Shown: positions 10,070 through 18,946, counted from the first letter of the stretch. The stretch is DNA of 64,000 nucleotides from Owenweeksia sp965214115 (GCA_965214115.1 CBDCAU010000008.1:1-64000), one strand, 5' to 3'. Translations and numbers: made by a program. Notes: generated by a model not told the origin, from the letters alone.

Positions 10070-11247
10070 GAAAGTGGCTCCTTGTTTTTTTCGCGGCAAC
10101 TTTTCTTTTTTCTTGCAATAACTACTTGCGCCTTCGCAGAAAAGCCGCCGTCGTCCAAAACCAATTTTTGGCAGAAACCGACTTTGATTTCAGCGCCAAA
10201 CTGATTGTTATCCAAGTGGAAATCCGCGGCCAAACCTATCCCTTTATATTCGATACCGGCGCGCACAACAGCGTCATTTCCAAGACACTGGCCGACCAGA
10301 TGAACCTGATGAAAAAGGGCGAATTAAAAATCAACGACTCCCGCGAAAACAGCCAAATGCTGGACTTGGTGGTGCTGGACACGGTGAGCATCGCGGGCAT
10401 CGACTTCACCAAAATCACCGCCAATGCGATGGATTTCGGGGAGTTTTCCGCGCTAAATTGCCTCTCGTTCGGCGGGATTATCGGTAACAATCTCATCCAA
10501 AAATGCCAATGGAAAATCGATTTTGAGCGTGAGAAAATGACGCTTTCCGATGGCGATTTGGCTACGCCCGCAATGAACTTTGTCGAAATGAAATATCCCG
10601 AAAGCCGGCCCAACGTGGCGCTGAAAGTGGATACCGTACATTTTCATAAAGTGCTTTTCGACACGGGCTCGCGCGGCGGCTTGGATTTGGATATTTCCGA
10701 GGAAAAGATGGCCGCAGTGGGTTTCGACCAGCATCCTTCCGTCACGGTTTTAGACGGCGCCACCGAGGGGCTTTTCGGCGCCAAGCTGGATACCCTCGTC
10801 CGTTTCCGTGCCGATTCCGTGGTCATCGGGAAATTTTCACTCGCAAATCCCGTCGTGGATATTGAAGAAGACAAAGGCTCGAAACTCGGCTCGCAAGTGT
10901 ATGCCCACGGTATTTTATATTTGGATTATCAGAACGCACGCATTGGTTTTCAGTCGTATAAAGAACCTTCCATCGCCAGCGACAGCTTGTTTTTCCGCGC
11001 CATCCCTTCGCTTTCCGCAGATGGTTTGTCCGTGGCCTTGGTGGTTTTGGATCGTGAAAACCCTGTTCAGATCGGTGCAAAAATCCACCGCCTCAACGGG
11101 AAAAAAGCCGCGGACTTTCCGCAATACTGCGATTTCTTTGCGTTTATGGACGAGCAATCTCGCAGCAATGGCCACTTTGAAATCACCTTGGAAGGCGACA
11201 CCACAAAAACCTATATTATAGAAAAAGAAAACCTATGGCGCGACTGA
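10066..11247 (+). CDS. Two-DTG aspartic protease-like lipoprotein with a PDZ-like C-terminus
   Basis: The 393-residue protein starts with a lipoprotein signal (FLFSC, Cys17). Two retropepsin-type active-site motifs are present: FDTGAHNSVIS (near residue 64) and FDTGSRGGLDLD (near 199), so both catalytic aspartates of a pepsin-like pair could come from one chain. The C-terminal part, VQIGAKIHRLNGKKAADF, looks like the binding loop of a PDZ domain. The predicted location is the periplasm or inner face of the outer membrane. It overlaps the DUF2141 gene before it and the beta-barrel gene after it, so translation is probably coupled. Substrate unknown. Confidence 0.72.
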   Translation: MRKWLLVFFAATFLFSCNNYLRLRRKAAVVQNQFLAETDFDFSAKLIVIQVEIRGQTYPFIFDTGAHNSVISKTLADQMNLMKKGELKINDSRENSQMLDLVVLDTVSIAGIDFTKITANAMDFGEFSALNCLSFGGIIGNNLIQKCQWKIDFEREKMTLSDGDLATPAMNFVEMKYPESRPNVALKVDTVHFHKVLFDTGSRGGLDLDISEEKMAAVGFDQHPSVTVLDGATEGLFGAKLDTLVRFRADSVVIGKFSLANPVVDIEEDKGSKLGSQVYAHGILYLDYQNARIGFQSYKEPSIASDSLFFRAIPSLSADGLSVALVVLDRENPVQIGAKIHRLNGKKAADFPQYCDFFAFMDEQSRSNGHFEITLEGDTTKTYIIEKENLWRD

Positions 11248-11996
11248 TATTTTTGATGCTTTTGGCGATGGGGTTTTTGTCCGCCCCCGCGCAAAGTTTC
11301 AAGGGTCATTTCCTGCAGTTTGGCCTTGGCGGTGGCCACCAAATCGTTAAGGATGAGGCACTTTCGCCCGTTTCCTATTCAGGATATTTGGGTCAAATCC
11401 ATTTGGGCTACACCTATCAAAACCAGCGGTGGATTTCCGATTTGCACATCGCTGGGCTGGGCGGTTTTCAAAATGCGGACGTTGGCAGCGAGCAAGATCT
11501 GCGGCAGACTTCCACGGGATTGGGCCGCGCTTCATACCACCTTTCGCGCAATATTATCCGCACCAAAAATTTCAAGATGTTCGCGGGGATTTTGTCGTAC
11601 AATTCGTGGGATTACCGCAACCACGAGCGCTACGGAAACAGTCAGGATAATTTCGCGGGCTTGTTTTCCGCTGGCGCGCAATTCACGTTCCAACGGCTCT
11701 TTAAAACCAAAAATTCCTACATCGTTTTGCAGTACGGGTTGGGCGTTCCCGTCGCCACTTATTATATGCGCCCCGGATTTATCAAACCCTATTTGAACCA
11801 AAAAATCGCCAATAAAGACTTCGCTTTTTGGGGCGATTTTTATACAATTGATTCTGACGCGGAACTTATCTTTTTATTGCAAAATGGCAACCAAATCCGT
11901 GTGGGATATCAATGGGATTTTTCCCAATTGGATGTATTGAATAAAACCCAAGCCGGATTGCATCAAATTTCCGTTTCTACCGTATTTCAGTTTTAA
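11235..11996 (+). CDS. Outer-membrane beta-barrel-like hypothetical protein
   Basis: The 253-residue product has a signal peptide (MARLIFLMLLAMGFLSAPAQS) and alternating hydrophobic and aromatic strands ending in ISVSTVFQF, a C-terminal phenylalanine typical of barrel proteins. Strand-like motifs include YLGQIHLGYTYQNQRW and NGNQIRVGYQWDFSQ. No named family is recognised. It overlaps the protease gene upstream by 13 bases, and its TAA shares an A with the ATG of the S41 peptidase gene, so the gene order is likely functional. Confidence 0.6.
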   Translation: MARLIFLMLLAMGFLSAPAQSFKGHFLQFGLGGGHQIVKDEALSPVSYSGYLGQIHLGYTYQNQRWISDLHIAGLGGFQNADVGSEQDLRQTSTGLGRASYHLSRNIIRTKNFKMFAGILSYNSWDYRNHERYGNSQDNFAGLFSAGAQFTFQRLFKTKNSYIVLQYGLGVPVATYYMRPGFIKPYLNQKIANKDFAFWGDFYTIDSDAELIFLLQNGNQIRVGYQWDFSQLDVLNKTQAGLHQISVSTVFQF

Positions 11997-13015
11997 TGAA
12001 AAACATAAAAAATATATTTCCATTTCTCGGAATTTTTATTCTTCTTTTTTCCTGTGAAAAAGCTTTGATGGACGCCAACCCCGCCGATGACCCACGCGGG
12101 AATTTTGAAAGTCTTTGGCAGACCGTCAATGAAAAATATACTTTTTTTGAATTGAAGAACATTGACTGGGACAGCGTTTACACGCACTATTCACCGATGG
12201 TGCAAAACGATATTTCCGAAATGGAACTCTTCGGTATTTTGGACAGTATGCTGTACGATTTGCGCGACGGCCACGTCAATTTAGTTGCTCCTTTCAATCT
12301 CTCCCGCAACTGGAATTGGTATCTCGAATTTCCCGATAATTTTGATGAAGACGTTATCGAGCGTTTTTATCTCGGCGATGATTACAAAATCGCGGGCGGA
12401 TTGCAATACACTATTATCGATTCCATCGGCTATATTTATTATGGCAGTTTTTCGTCGGGTTTTACCCAAAATAATTTGGATGCCGTTTTCGAATTCATGA
12501 AAGGCACCAAAGGTCTGATTGTGGATGTTCGCCACAACGGTGGTGGCGCGTTGGGAAATGCTTTTGCACTCGCTCGCCGCCTCGCTCAAACCGAACGAGA
12601 GGCGATGGTTACTTTCGAGAAAACCGGCCCGGGCCACGATGATTTCGACAATGGGTTGGGCTATTCCATCGGCCCGTCGGACGGCGTCAATTATGACGGT
12701 GAAGTCATCATTTTGACCAACCGCCGCTGCTACTCGGCCACCAACACTTTTGCGGGACTGCTTTTCGGTTTCGACAACGTCCGCCAAGTGGGCGACTGGA
12801 CGGGCGGCGGCGGCGGAATCCCCGTAGACAATGAATTGCCCAACGGTTGGCGCTATCGTTTTTCGGCCACCACTTCGCTGATTCCGATTGGGGACACGGC
12901 GTTTTTCAACATCGAACAAGGCGTGCCACCAGACATCAATGTGGAAGTGACGGAGACGCAATTGGCCAGCGGGTTCGATGCGATTTTGGAGACGGGGTTG
13001 AGTTTGTTGGAGTAG
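11996..13015 (+). CDS. S41 family C-terminal processing peptidase, lipoprotein
   Basis: The 339-residue protein has a lipobox (FILLFSC, Cys20) and a tricorn-core/S41 domain. Around residues 50-90 lies the N-terminal helical part (LRDGHVNLVAPF). The peptidase core shows GLIVDVRHNGGG, VIILTNRRCYSATNTFAG with the catalytic Ser in CYSAT, and a glycine-rich GDWTGGGGGIP loop. No PDZ domain is evident, unlike CtpA/Prc, so it resembles the shorter Bacteroidota S41 lipoproteins. It is the last gene of the exported-protein operon and probably acts on envelope proteins. Confidence 0.82.
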   Translation: MKNIKNIFPFLGIFILLFSCEKALMDANPADDPRGNFESLWQTVNEKYTFFELKNIDWDSVYTHYSPMVQNDISEMELFGILDSMLYDLRDGHVNLVAPFNLSRNWNWYLEFPDNFDEDVIERFYLGDDYKIAGGLQYTIIDSIGYIYYGSFSSGFTQNNLDAVFEFMKGTKGLIVDVRHNGGGALGNAFALARRLAQTEREAMVTFEKTGPGHDDFDNGLGYSIGPSDGVNYDGEVIILTNRRCYSATNTFAGLLFGFDNVRQVGDWTGGGGGIPVDNELPNGWRYRFSATTSLIPIGDTAFFNIEQGVPPDINVEVTETQLASGFDAILETGLSLLE

Positions 13016-13044
13016 ATTTTCTTCCGAAAGCTGGGTGCGGAATT

Positions 13045-13365
13045 TTAAAAAATAAAATGAGAACCGCTTTCAGGGTTTTCAATCAAAAACTGCCTTATTT
13101 TCTCTACCCAATTTTTGAGGATTTTATAAGAGTTCTCAGGGGCTTCGATAACGTAAATTTTCAACCCCCATTTCTCAGGATTTTGTTGATGCGGAATATT
13201 CCTGTCAAAAGTTAACATTCCGTCAAACCCATCGTCTTGCATCAGTTTCATCAATTTACCATTCCCGATTCCGTTCCATTTTTTATCAGATACTGTAAAC
13301 ATTTCGTGTTCAGGAAAGTCTTTTTTCAATGCTTTGGGAAGATTCTCATCAAGCAACAGTTTCAT
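13045..13365 (-). CDS. DUF5615 PIN-like toxin candidate
   Basis: The 106-residue product begins MKLLLDENLPKALKKDFPEH and has LTFDRNIPHQQN near residue 70, matching the DUF5615/Mut7-C-like PIN-fold family with acidic residues at the start (DEN) and in the FDRN motif. Such proteins pair with DUF433 proteins in toxin-antitoxin-like loci and are predicted RNases. It overlaps the upstream DUF433 gene by 17 bases and converges on the S41 gene. Confidence 0.75.
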   Translation of the reverse strand: MKLLLDENLPKALKKDFPEHEMFTVSDKKWNGIGNGKLMKLMQDDGFDGMLTFDRNIPHQQNPEKWGLKIYVIEAPENSYKILKNWVEKIRQFLIENPESGSHFIF

Positions 13366-13591
13366 AAAAGTCTTTTGCTTTTTTGGAACCCAAAATTTCG
13401 TTGGCGATTTTCATTACACCCAACGCTTGTTCTTTGGAAACGCTGGGAAAATCGTCCAAAAAAACTTCCAATGGTATTCCTTCCTCCAAATGCCAAAAAA
13501 GGGTTTGCACAGGCACACGAGTCCCGCTGAAAACGGGTTTCCCACCATAAATTTCAGGGTCGGTATTTATATATTTTTCAAAATCTTTCAT
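13349..13591 (-). CDS. DUF433 antitoxin-like protein
   Basis: The 80-residue product has the DUF433 signature INTDPEIYGGKPVFSGTRVP followed by WHLEEGIPLEVFLDDFPSVS, a helix-turn-helix-like small domain. DUF433 proteins usually precede a DUF5615 PIN-like partner, as here, and are taken to be the antitoxin and repressor. Its start overlaps the end of the membrane-protein gene upstream (13588). Confidence 0.78.
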   Translation of the reverse strand: MKDFEKYINTDPEIYGGKPVFSGTRVPVQTLFWHLEEGIPLEVFLDDFPSVSKEQALGVMKIANEILGSKKAKDFYETVA

Positions 13592-13929
13592 TCTCTAAAA
13601 GTAATAAAATAAGACGCAATCCCAAACAGAAAAACAATTCCAACCATCACAAGACTTGCTTTAAAATACTTTGATTCAAAGGTTTTTAAAGCCAACTTTC
13701 TTTTCCAAATCAGGATGTGGAAAATCTCATTGAAAAGACCAACTACATAAACCAAATTTCCTAAAAAAACGGCAACCACAAAAAGTTGAAATGAAAATCT
13801 TATCTGAAATAATGGGGTTAGTTCTATAATATTTCTGAAAAAGTCCAGTAAAATTGTTATAAAAAAAACAACAAAATTTAGTAGCGTGATTTTCAATAAA
13901 ATATGAATCCCATTTTGAAAAAATTGCAT
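13588..13929 (-). CDS. Hypothetical membrane protein, 113 aa
   Basis: Three hydrophobic segments are visible: LLNFVVFFITILLDFF (near residue 15), QLFVVAVFLGNLVYVVGLF (near 48) and ASLVMVGIVFLFGIASYFI (near 92), with a charged loop IWKRKLALKTFESKYFK between the last two. No family is recognised. The gene is AT-rich like the toxin-antitoxin genes it overlaps, so it may have arrived with them. Confidence 0.55.
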   Translation of the reverse strand: MQFFQNGIHILLKITLLNFVVFFITILLDFFRNIIELTPLFQIRFSFQLFVVAVFLGNLVYVVGLFNEIFHILIWKRKLALKTFESKYFKASLVMVGIVFLFGIASYFITFRE

Positions 13930-13953
13930 TGATTTTTTAGTTATATCAGAGCT

Positions 13954-14463
13954 TTATTTCAACCACCCCGAATACATCACATAATTATCCGCAATCCTAT
14001 CAATTTCACTTGATATCAATTCGGGGGTAATATCTTTCACTTTTTTGGCCGGCACCCCCGCGAAAATGCTCCCGCTGGGGACGTGCGTATTTTCCAACAA
14101 CACCGCGCCCGCCGCCACAATCGAGTTGCTTTCCACCACGCAATTGTCCATCACCGCCCCCATCCCAATCAAAACATTGTCGTGAATGGTACAGCCGTGC
14201 ACGATGGCGTTGTGGCCGATGGACACATTGTCGCCAATGGCCAGCGCGGCTTTTTGGTAGGTGCAGTGCAGCGTGGCGTTGTCCTGCACGTTCACTTTGT
14301 CTCCCATCCGCACTTGGTTCACATCGCCGCGAATGACCGCGCTGAACCAGATGCTGCATTGGTCGCCCATCTGCACGTCGCCGATGATGGTGCAGTTTTC
14401 GGCGAGAAAACAGTCGTCGCCGAATTGCGGGGAAATTCCTGTGACGGGTTTTAGAAGGGCCAT
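13954..14463 (-). CDS. Gamma-class carbonic anhydrase family protein
   Basis: The 169-residue left-handed beta-helix protein shows hexapeptide repeats throughout (IIGDVQMGDQCSIWFSAVIR, GDNVSIGHNAIVHGCTI, IGMGAVMDNCVVESNSIVAA). The histidines in the HCTY and GHNAIVHG segments match the zinc ligands of the gamma-carbonic anhydrase/YrdA/PaaY group. It may hydrate CO2 or act as a related metal-binding acyltransferase-like protein; the close paralogues cannot be told apart here. Length is typical of the family. Confidence 0.85.
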   Translation of the reverse strand: MALLKPVTGISPQFGDDCFLAENCTIIGDVQMGDQCSIWFSAVIRGDVNQVRMGDKVNVQDNATLHCTYQKAALAIGDNVSIGHNAIVHGCTIHDNVLIGMGAVMDNCVVESNSIVAAGAVLLENTHVPSGSIFAGVPAKKVKDITPELISSEIDRIADNYVMYSGWLK

Positions 14464-14496
14464 TTTTTAGTGAAAAGATTTTTTCAAAATTAAAGG

Positions 14497-14504
14497 TATT
14501 TTTG
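14497..14504 (+). promoter_or_regulatory. Bacteroidota -7 promoter box for the VapBC-like pair
   Basis: TATTTTTG fits the TAnnTTTG -7 consensus of Bacteroidota sigma factor and lies 22 bases upstream of the antitoxin ATG. A good -33 TTTG is not seen. Confidence 0.5.
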
Positions 14505-14525
14505 TGAGGATAAATCTTTGGAAAA

Positions 14526-14798
14526 ATGAGCGAGACTTTAGAAAAAACGAAACGGCGGCTGTGGCGGAAAATCCAGCGAATGGAAGACCCCGCTGAACTG
14601 CGGCGTATTGAGGAATCCATCCAAGAAAATAAGACACCGGATTGGAGGGAGGCAGTTACCGTATTGGAGGACAAGACATTGGATGAAATTATGTGCGAGC
14701 AAAATTATAAGCCGGTAACGGCCGAAGAATTTTTTGCAAAGGCGCGCGAAATAGACATCCAAGAGCCGCTCGACTATCTTTTAGCCCAGCTTGACTGA
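14526..14798 (+). CDS. VapB-like antitoxin
   Basis: The 90-residue acidic protein (MSETLEKTKRRLWRKIQRME...) has no recognised DNA-binding domain, but it ends with its TGA overlapping the ATG of a PIN-domain gene, the standard arrangement of type II antitoxin and VapC toxin. The C-terminal part (KPVTAEEFFAKAREIDIQEP) is probably the toxin-binding tail. Its role as antitoxin is inferred from context. Confidence 0.65.
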   Translation: MSETLEKTKRRLWRKIQRMEDPAELRRIEESIQENKTPDWREAVTVLEDKTLDEIMCEQNYKPVTAEEFFAKAREIDIQEPLDYLLAQLD

Positions 14799-15253
14799 TG
14801 GATTTGATGCTGGATACCAACATCGTTTTGACCCTTTTGCGGGAAAATGATACCTCAAGAAAAGTGCAGCGTCATTTTGGCTTTTTTGCTCCAAATACAG
14901 AGATGATTATCTCGGTTGTAACGGTGGGCGAGCTTAAATCCTTGGCACTGCAGAACAACTGGGGAGCAAGGCGCATTGCCAAAATGCAAATCGCACTAAG
15001 GGATTATGTGATTGTAAACGTAGGTCAACCGCGAATTTTAGATGCCTACGCCAAAATCGACGCCTTCTCCCAAGGAAAACCCAAGCCTGAAAACCCAAAG
15101 TTCTCCTCTCGAAATATGGGCAAAAACGATTTGTGGATTGCGGCGACAACCTACGTTTACAACCTCCACCTCTTCACCACCAACGGCGATTTCGACCATT
15201 TGGCGGAAGATTTTCTCGATTTGACAAAAGTGGATTTGGCGGAGTTTGCCTGA
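14798..15253 (+). CDS. VapC-like PIN-domain toxin
   Basis: The 151-residue PIN-domain ribonuclease has the four acidic positions in order: LMLDTNIVLTLL (Asp6), VVTVGELKSLA (Glu), KNDLWIAATTYV (Asp near 110) and LFTTNGDFDHL (Asp near 130). Family members cut tRNA or rRNA when freed from antitoxin. It is translationally coupled to the upstream antitoxin gene. Confidence 0.85.
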   Translation: MDLMLDTNIVLTLLRENDTSRKVQRHFGFFAPNTEMIISVVTVGELKSLALQNNWGARRIAKMQIALRDYVIVNVGQPRILDAYAKIDAFSQGKPKPENPKFSSRNMGKNDLWIAATTYVYNLHLFTTNGDFDHLAEDFLDLTKVDLAEFA

Positions 15254-15449
15254 ACCGTTGTTTTCGTCAAACTATCTCATCTTTTCACACCACCATTTTC
15301 TATAAAATTTCACAACTATTTAAGTCAATTTTTAGACAACAAAATGTTCGATTTTATTATGAGAATTTACAATTAAAAAACTATATGATTCTATGTGAAA
15401 ACATCTATGTGTCCTATGTGGAATAAAAAATGAAGCTATGCTAAACCGC
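15254..15449. other. AT-rich intergenic region before the Nfu gene
   Basis: About 200 AT-rich bases with no open frame of note and no clear hairpin. It probably carries the upstream part of the Nfu promoter. Confidence 0.35.
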
Positions 15450-15457
15450 TACCTTTG
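15450..15457 (+). promoter_or_regulatory. Bacteroidota -7 promoter box for the Nfu gene
   Basis: TACCTTTG fits TAnnTTTG and lies 18 bases before the ATG at 15475. No clear -33 element is visible at the usual distance. Confidence 0.5.
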
Positions 15458-15474
15458 CAAAAATTCCCAAGAAA

Positions 15475-16104
15475 ATGCCCGAGACCCAAAAAATCCCAGT
15501 GAGCGTGTACGCCGAAATGACGCCCAATCCGGCCGTCCTGAAATTTGTCGCGAACAAGCAACTGATTGAAATCGACTCGGTGGAATTTCGCAATATCGAA
15601 GAAGCGCAACCCTCGCCGCTGGCCGTCAAATTGTTCCATTTTCCTTTTGTAAAAGAAGTTTTCGTGTCGGGAAATTACGTGGCCATCACCAAGTTTGACA
15701 TCGTAGAATGGGAAGATATCACGATGGAAATCAGAGAGTTGATTCGCGATTACATTGCTTCCGGCACTCCGATTTTGAAAGAGGATTTCTCACAAAAAAT
15801 AAAAGACGAGCCGACGGAAATTCCCGCGCAAGCGAAAGAATACGGCGGAAAAAATCCCGAAGACTTCGATGATTTTGAAAAGAAAATCGTGCAGATTTTA
15901 GACGAATACGTTACGCCCGCCGTGGCGCAAGATGGCGGAAACATCCGCTTTCTCGGTCACGAAAACGGCGTGGTGCGGGTGCTTTTACAAGGCGCTTGCA
16001 GCGGCTGTCCCTCTTCTACGATGACTTTAAAACAAGGCATCCAAAACCTTTTACAGGAAATGCTGCCGGGCCAAATTCAAGACGTTCAGGCCGTTAATGG
16101 CTGA
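15475..16104 (+). CDS. NifU/Nfu-type iron-sulphur scaffold protein
   Basis: The 209-residue protein has an N-terminal Nfu_N domain (VYAEMTPNPAVLKFVANKQL, FPFVKEVFVSGNYVAITK, residues 8-75) and a C-terminal NifU domain (ILDEYVTPAVAQDGGNIRF) with the cluster-binding CSGC in LLQGACSGCPSSTMTL (near residue 180). It would carry Fe-S clusters to client apoproteins in the cytoplasm. The 3' end overlaps the convergent desaturase gene by 19 bases. Confidence 0.92.
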   Translation: MPETQKIPVSVYAEMTPNPAVLKFVANKQLIEIDSVEFRNIEEAQPSPLAVKLFHFPFVKEVFVSGNYVAITKFDIVEWEDITMEIRELIRDYIASGTPILKEDFSQKIKDEPTEIPAQAKEYGGKNPEDFDDFEKKIVQILDEYVTPAVAQDGGNIRFLGHENGVVRVLLQGACSGCPSSTMTLKQGIQNLLQEMLPGQIQDVQAVNG

Positions 16105-17201
16105 AGCTGAGGTGGTTGCGACATCAGCGAAACGTGGCGCAAATGCGCGCGGATGGCGCCCGCCATTCTTTTATGCTCATTGTAAACCAGCCCGAATTCG
16201 TGGGCGGTTTTTTCCACGATTTTTGACAGTTCGGGATAGTGGACGTGGCAAATATTTGGGAACAAATGATGCTCCACTTGATAATTCAAACCGCCTACAA
16301 ACCAGTTGATTAGTTTGTTATTACGGGCAAAATTCGCGGTGGTGTTCAGTTGGTGCACCATCCATTCGCTGAGGGTCGCGTCTTTTTGCGGGGCGGCGTG
16401 GGTTTCCACGCCTTCCACCATATGGGCGAGCTGAAAAACGAAGCTCAAAACGAAGCCCGCCACAAAGTGCATCAGCAGAAATCCCAGCAAAACCCAGTAC
16501 CAAGCCACGGGAACCAAAATGAGCGGCAGCGCCACGAACAAGCTGAAATACAACAACTTAGTGCCAATCAAAACCGTCCATTCCTTTTTCATATTCTCCT
16601 TGGAATAGCTGCCGAGGCCGCGCTTGGAAAATGTGATAAGCTGCTTAAAATCTTTGGTCGTCACCCAGTTTATGGTCAGAAGACTGTACACAAACGGCAT
16701 ATAAAACTTTTGGAATTTGTGGAATTTTTTCCACGGCTGGGACGGGTGCAGGCGCAGCAATCCGGAGGTTTCCATATCCTCATCCAACCCCTCGATATTT
16801 GTATAAGTATGATGTAAAATATTGTGCTGCACCTTCCAGTTTTCGGCGTTTCCGCTGATGAGATAAATCACGGACCCGATGAATTTATTCACGCCGGGTT
16901 TCTGGTGGTAAGCGCCGTGCAGGGCGTCGTGCATCACGCCCATCCCGATGCCGCTCATCCCGATGCCCATCATAAAAAACAGGCCGAGCACCGCCCACCA
17001 ACTGGACGCCAAAGTGAGCATCAAAACATAAGGCACGAAATATAGCGCGAGCATTCCCACGGTTTTCCAGACCATTTTGCGGTTGCCTTTTTGGGAAATA
17101 TTGTTGTCCGAAAAATAGTCGCGGACGCGCTGGGTAAGCACTTTGCGGAACGAGTCTTTTTGCGCGCGCTCGAAGCGCGGAAGTATGGTAGCGTCTTTCA
17201 T
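16086..17201 (-). CDS. Membrane fatty acid desaturase
   Basis: The 371-residue integral membrane di-iron enzyme has the three histidine boxes of the linoleoyl-CoA/delta-6-type acyl desaturases: HDALHGAYH (near residue 90), HNILHHTYTN (near 127) and QVEHHLFPN (near 310). At least four hydrophobic stretches are visible (for example MLALYFVPYVLMLTLASSWW). It would introduce a double bond into membrane acyl chains. ATG at 17201 (MKDATILPRFERAQ) was preferred; the longer frame would run back through the pgi gene region on the other strand. Divergent from pgi. Confidence 0.9.
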   Translation of the reverse strand: MKDATILPRFERAQKDSFRKVLTQRVRDYFSDNNISQKGNRKMVWKTVGMLALYFVPYVLMLTLASSWWAVLGLFFMMGIGMSGIGMGVMHDALHGAYHQKPGVNKFIGSVIYLISGNAENWKVQHNILHHTYTNIEGLDEDMETSGLLRLHPSQPWKKFHKFQKFYMPFVYSLLTINWVTTKDFKQLITFSKRGLGSYSKENMKKEWTVLIGTKLLYFSLFVALPLILVPVAWYWVLLGFLLMHFVAGFVLSFVFQLAHMVEGVETHAAPQKDATLSEWMVHQLNTTANFARNNKLINWFVGGLNYQVEHHLFPNICHVHYPELSKIVEKTAHEFGLVYNEHKRMAGAIRAHLRHVSLMSQPPQLQPLTA

Positions 17202-17266
17202 TTGGAGAGAAAACTTGTGGAGAGCTCCATTGTTGCACTTGCCGAAAATGCCGCTGAAGCCTCGAA

Positions 17267-17282
17267 TATTTTTGCAAAAATA
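17267..17282. promoter_or_regulatory. Palindromic -7 box between pgi and the desaturase
   Basis: TATTTTTGCAAAAATA is a perfect 16-base palindrome that presents a TAnnTTTG -7 box on both strands, upstream of pgi (ATG 17291) and of the divergent desaturase (ATG 17201). The -33 elements are weak on both sides. Confidence 0.45.
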
Positions 17283-17290
17283 ATTATTGA

Positions 17291-18916
17291 ATGTTGCCTT
17301 CCGTAAATCCCACCCAAACAAATAGTTGGAAAAAGCTGGAATCCCACCGACAGGAATTTTCACAAAAAAACCTGCGGCAACTTTTTGAATCTGACCCTCA
17401 ACGTTTTGCGAAGTTTTCTTTGGAATTCGAGGAGGTGCTTTTTGATTTTTCAAAAAATCTTATTGATAAAAAAACGCTTCGATTATTAGAAAAACTGTTT
17501 GAAGAATGCGGCGTGGCCGAATCCATCGAAAAGATGTTCGGCGGCGCAAAAATCAACGAAACGGAAAACCGCGCGGTCTTGCATACGGCTTTGCGCAATT
17601 TTTCTGACAGTCAAGTTATCACCGATGGGAAAGATGTGATGCCGGACGTGAAAAAGGTGCTTTCGCAAATGGATTCTTTTTCCAAAAAAATCATCAGTGG
17701 TGAGTGGAAAGGCCATTCGGGAAAAGCAATTTCGGACATCGTGAATATCGGGATCGGCGGCTCGGATTTGGGGCCGCAAATGGTGTACGAAGCTTTGCAT
17801 CCTTATCGGGAAAAGCACTTACAGTGCCACTTTGTGAGCAATGTCGATGGCGCGCACATCGCGCAGACCTTGGAGAAGGTAAATCCAGAAACCACGCTCT
17901 TTATAATAGCGTCCAAAAGTTTTGGCACACAAGAAACGATGGCCAACGCCCACGCCGCGCGCGATTGGTTTTTGGAAAACGGCGGCCTACAAGATTCTGT
18001 AAAACAACACTTTGTGGCGGTCAGCACCAATGAAGAATCCGTAATAGAATTTGGAATTGACCCGCAAAATATGTTCGAGTTTTGGGATTGGGTGGGCGGC
18101 CGCTATTCGGTGTGGAGTGCCATCGGATTGTCGCTTTGCTGCGGATTGGGCTATGAGAATTTTGAGAAATTCCTACTCGGCGCGCATCAGATGGACGAGC
18201 ATTTTCGCACCGAAGATTTTATGAAAAACATCCCGATGCAAATGGCTGCGATTGGGATTTGGTACGTCAATTTTTGGGATGCGGAAAGTGAAGTGATTGT
18301 CCCTTATTCCCAGAATTTGCAACGGTTCGCCGCCTATTTCCAACAGGGAAATATGGAGAGCAACGGCAAGTCGATGGACAGGAACGGCGAGCGGGTTTCG
18401 TACCAAACCGGCCCCGTGATTTGGGGCGAGCCGGGCACCAACGGGCAACACGCTTTTTTCCAATTGTTGCACCAAGGCACAAGATTCATCCCAGCAGATT
18501 TTATCGGGTTCGCCAACCCCAACACAAACTTAAGAAGCCATCATAACAAACTGATAGCCAACTTTTTGGCACAGACCGAAGCGCTGATGACCGGACGCAG
18601 TTTTGAAGAAGCCCAAGCCGCCACCAAGCTGGATTCTGAAAAGGAAATTGCCTTCCGCACCTTTGCTGGAAACAAACCGACCACCACCATTTTAGGAAAA
18701 AAATTGACTCCTAAAACTTTGGGCATTTTGATGGCGGCTTACGAGCATAAAATCTTTGTGCAGGGTGTGGTTTGGAATATTTTTTCCTTTGACCAATGGG
18801 GCGTTCAGTTGGGGAAAATCCTGGCGAAAAATCTTTTGCCGAAAATTGAGAATGGGGAGGGTTTGGAGGCGCACGACTCATCGACGGCGGGGCTGATTGG
18901 GTATTTGCGGAGTTGA
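17291..18916 (+). CDS. pgi: Glucose-6-phosphate isomerase
   Basis: This 541-residue cytoplasmic enzyme interconverts glucose 6-phosphate and fructose 6-phosphate. Both family signatures are present: WDWVGGRYSVWSAIG (near residue 260) and GVVWNIFSFDQWGVQLGK (near 490). Other markers are NIGIGGSDLGPQM (phosphate binding), SKSFGTQETM and GEPGTNGQHAFFQLLHQG. The length is typical of the long bacterial form. It is divergent from the desaturase and carries GC-rich repeats just downstream. Confidence 0.97.
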   Translation: MLPSVNPTQTNSWKKLESHRQEFSQKNLRQLFESDPQRFAKFSLEFEEVLFDFSKNLIDKKTLRLLEKLFEECGVAESIEKMFGGAKINETENRAVLHTALRNFSDSQVITDGKDVMPDVKKVLSQMDSFSKKIISGEWKGHSGKAISDIVNIGIGGSDLGPQMVYEALHPYREKHLQCHFVSNVDGAHIAQTLEKVNPETTLFIIASKSFGTQETMANAHAARDWFLENGGLQDSVKQHFVAVSTNEESVIEFGIDPQNMFEFWDWVGGRYSVWSAIGLSLCCGLGYENFEKFLLGAHQMDEHFRTEDFMKNIPMQMAAIGIWYVNFWDAESEVIVPYSQNLQRFAAYFQQGNMESNGKSMDRNGERVSYQTGPVIWGEPGTNGQHAFFQLLHQGTRFIPADFIGFANPNTNLRSHHNKLIANFLAQTEALMTGRSFEEAQAATKLDSEKEIAFRTFAGNKPTTTILGKKLTPKTLGILMAAYEHKIFVQGVVWNIFSFDQWGVQLGKILAKNLLPKIENGEGLEAHDSSTAGLIGYLRS

Positions 18917-18946
18917 ATTGGGGCGCGTGGCTTGGCGTAGCGCGGT

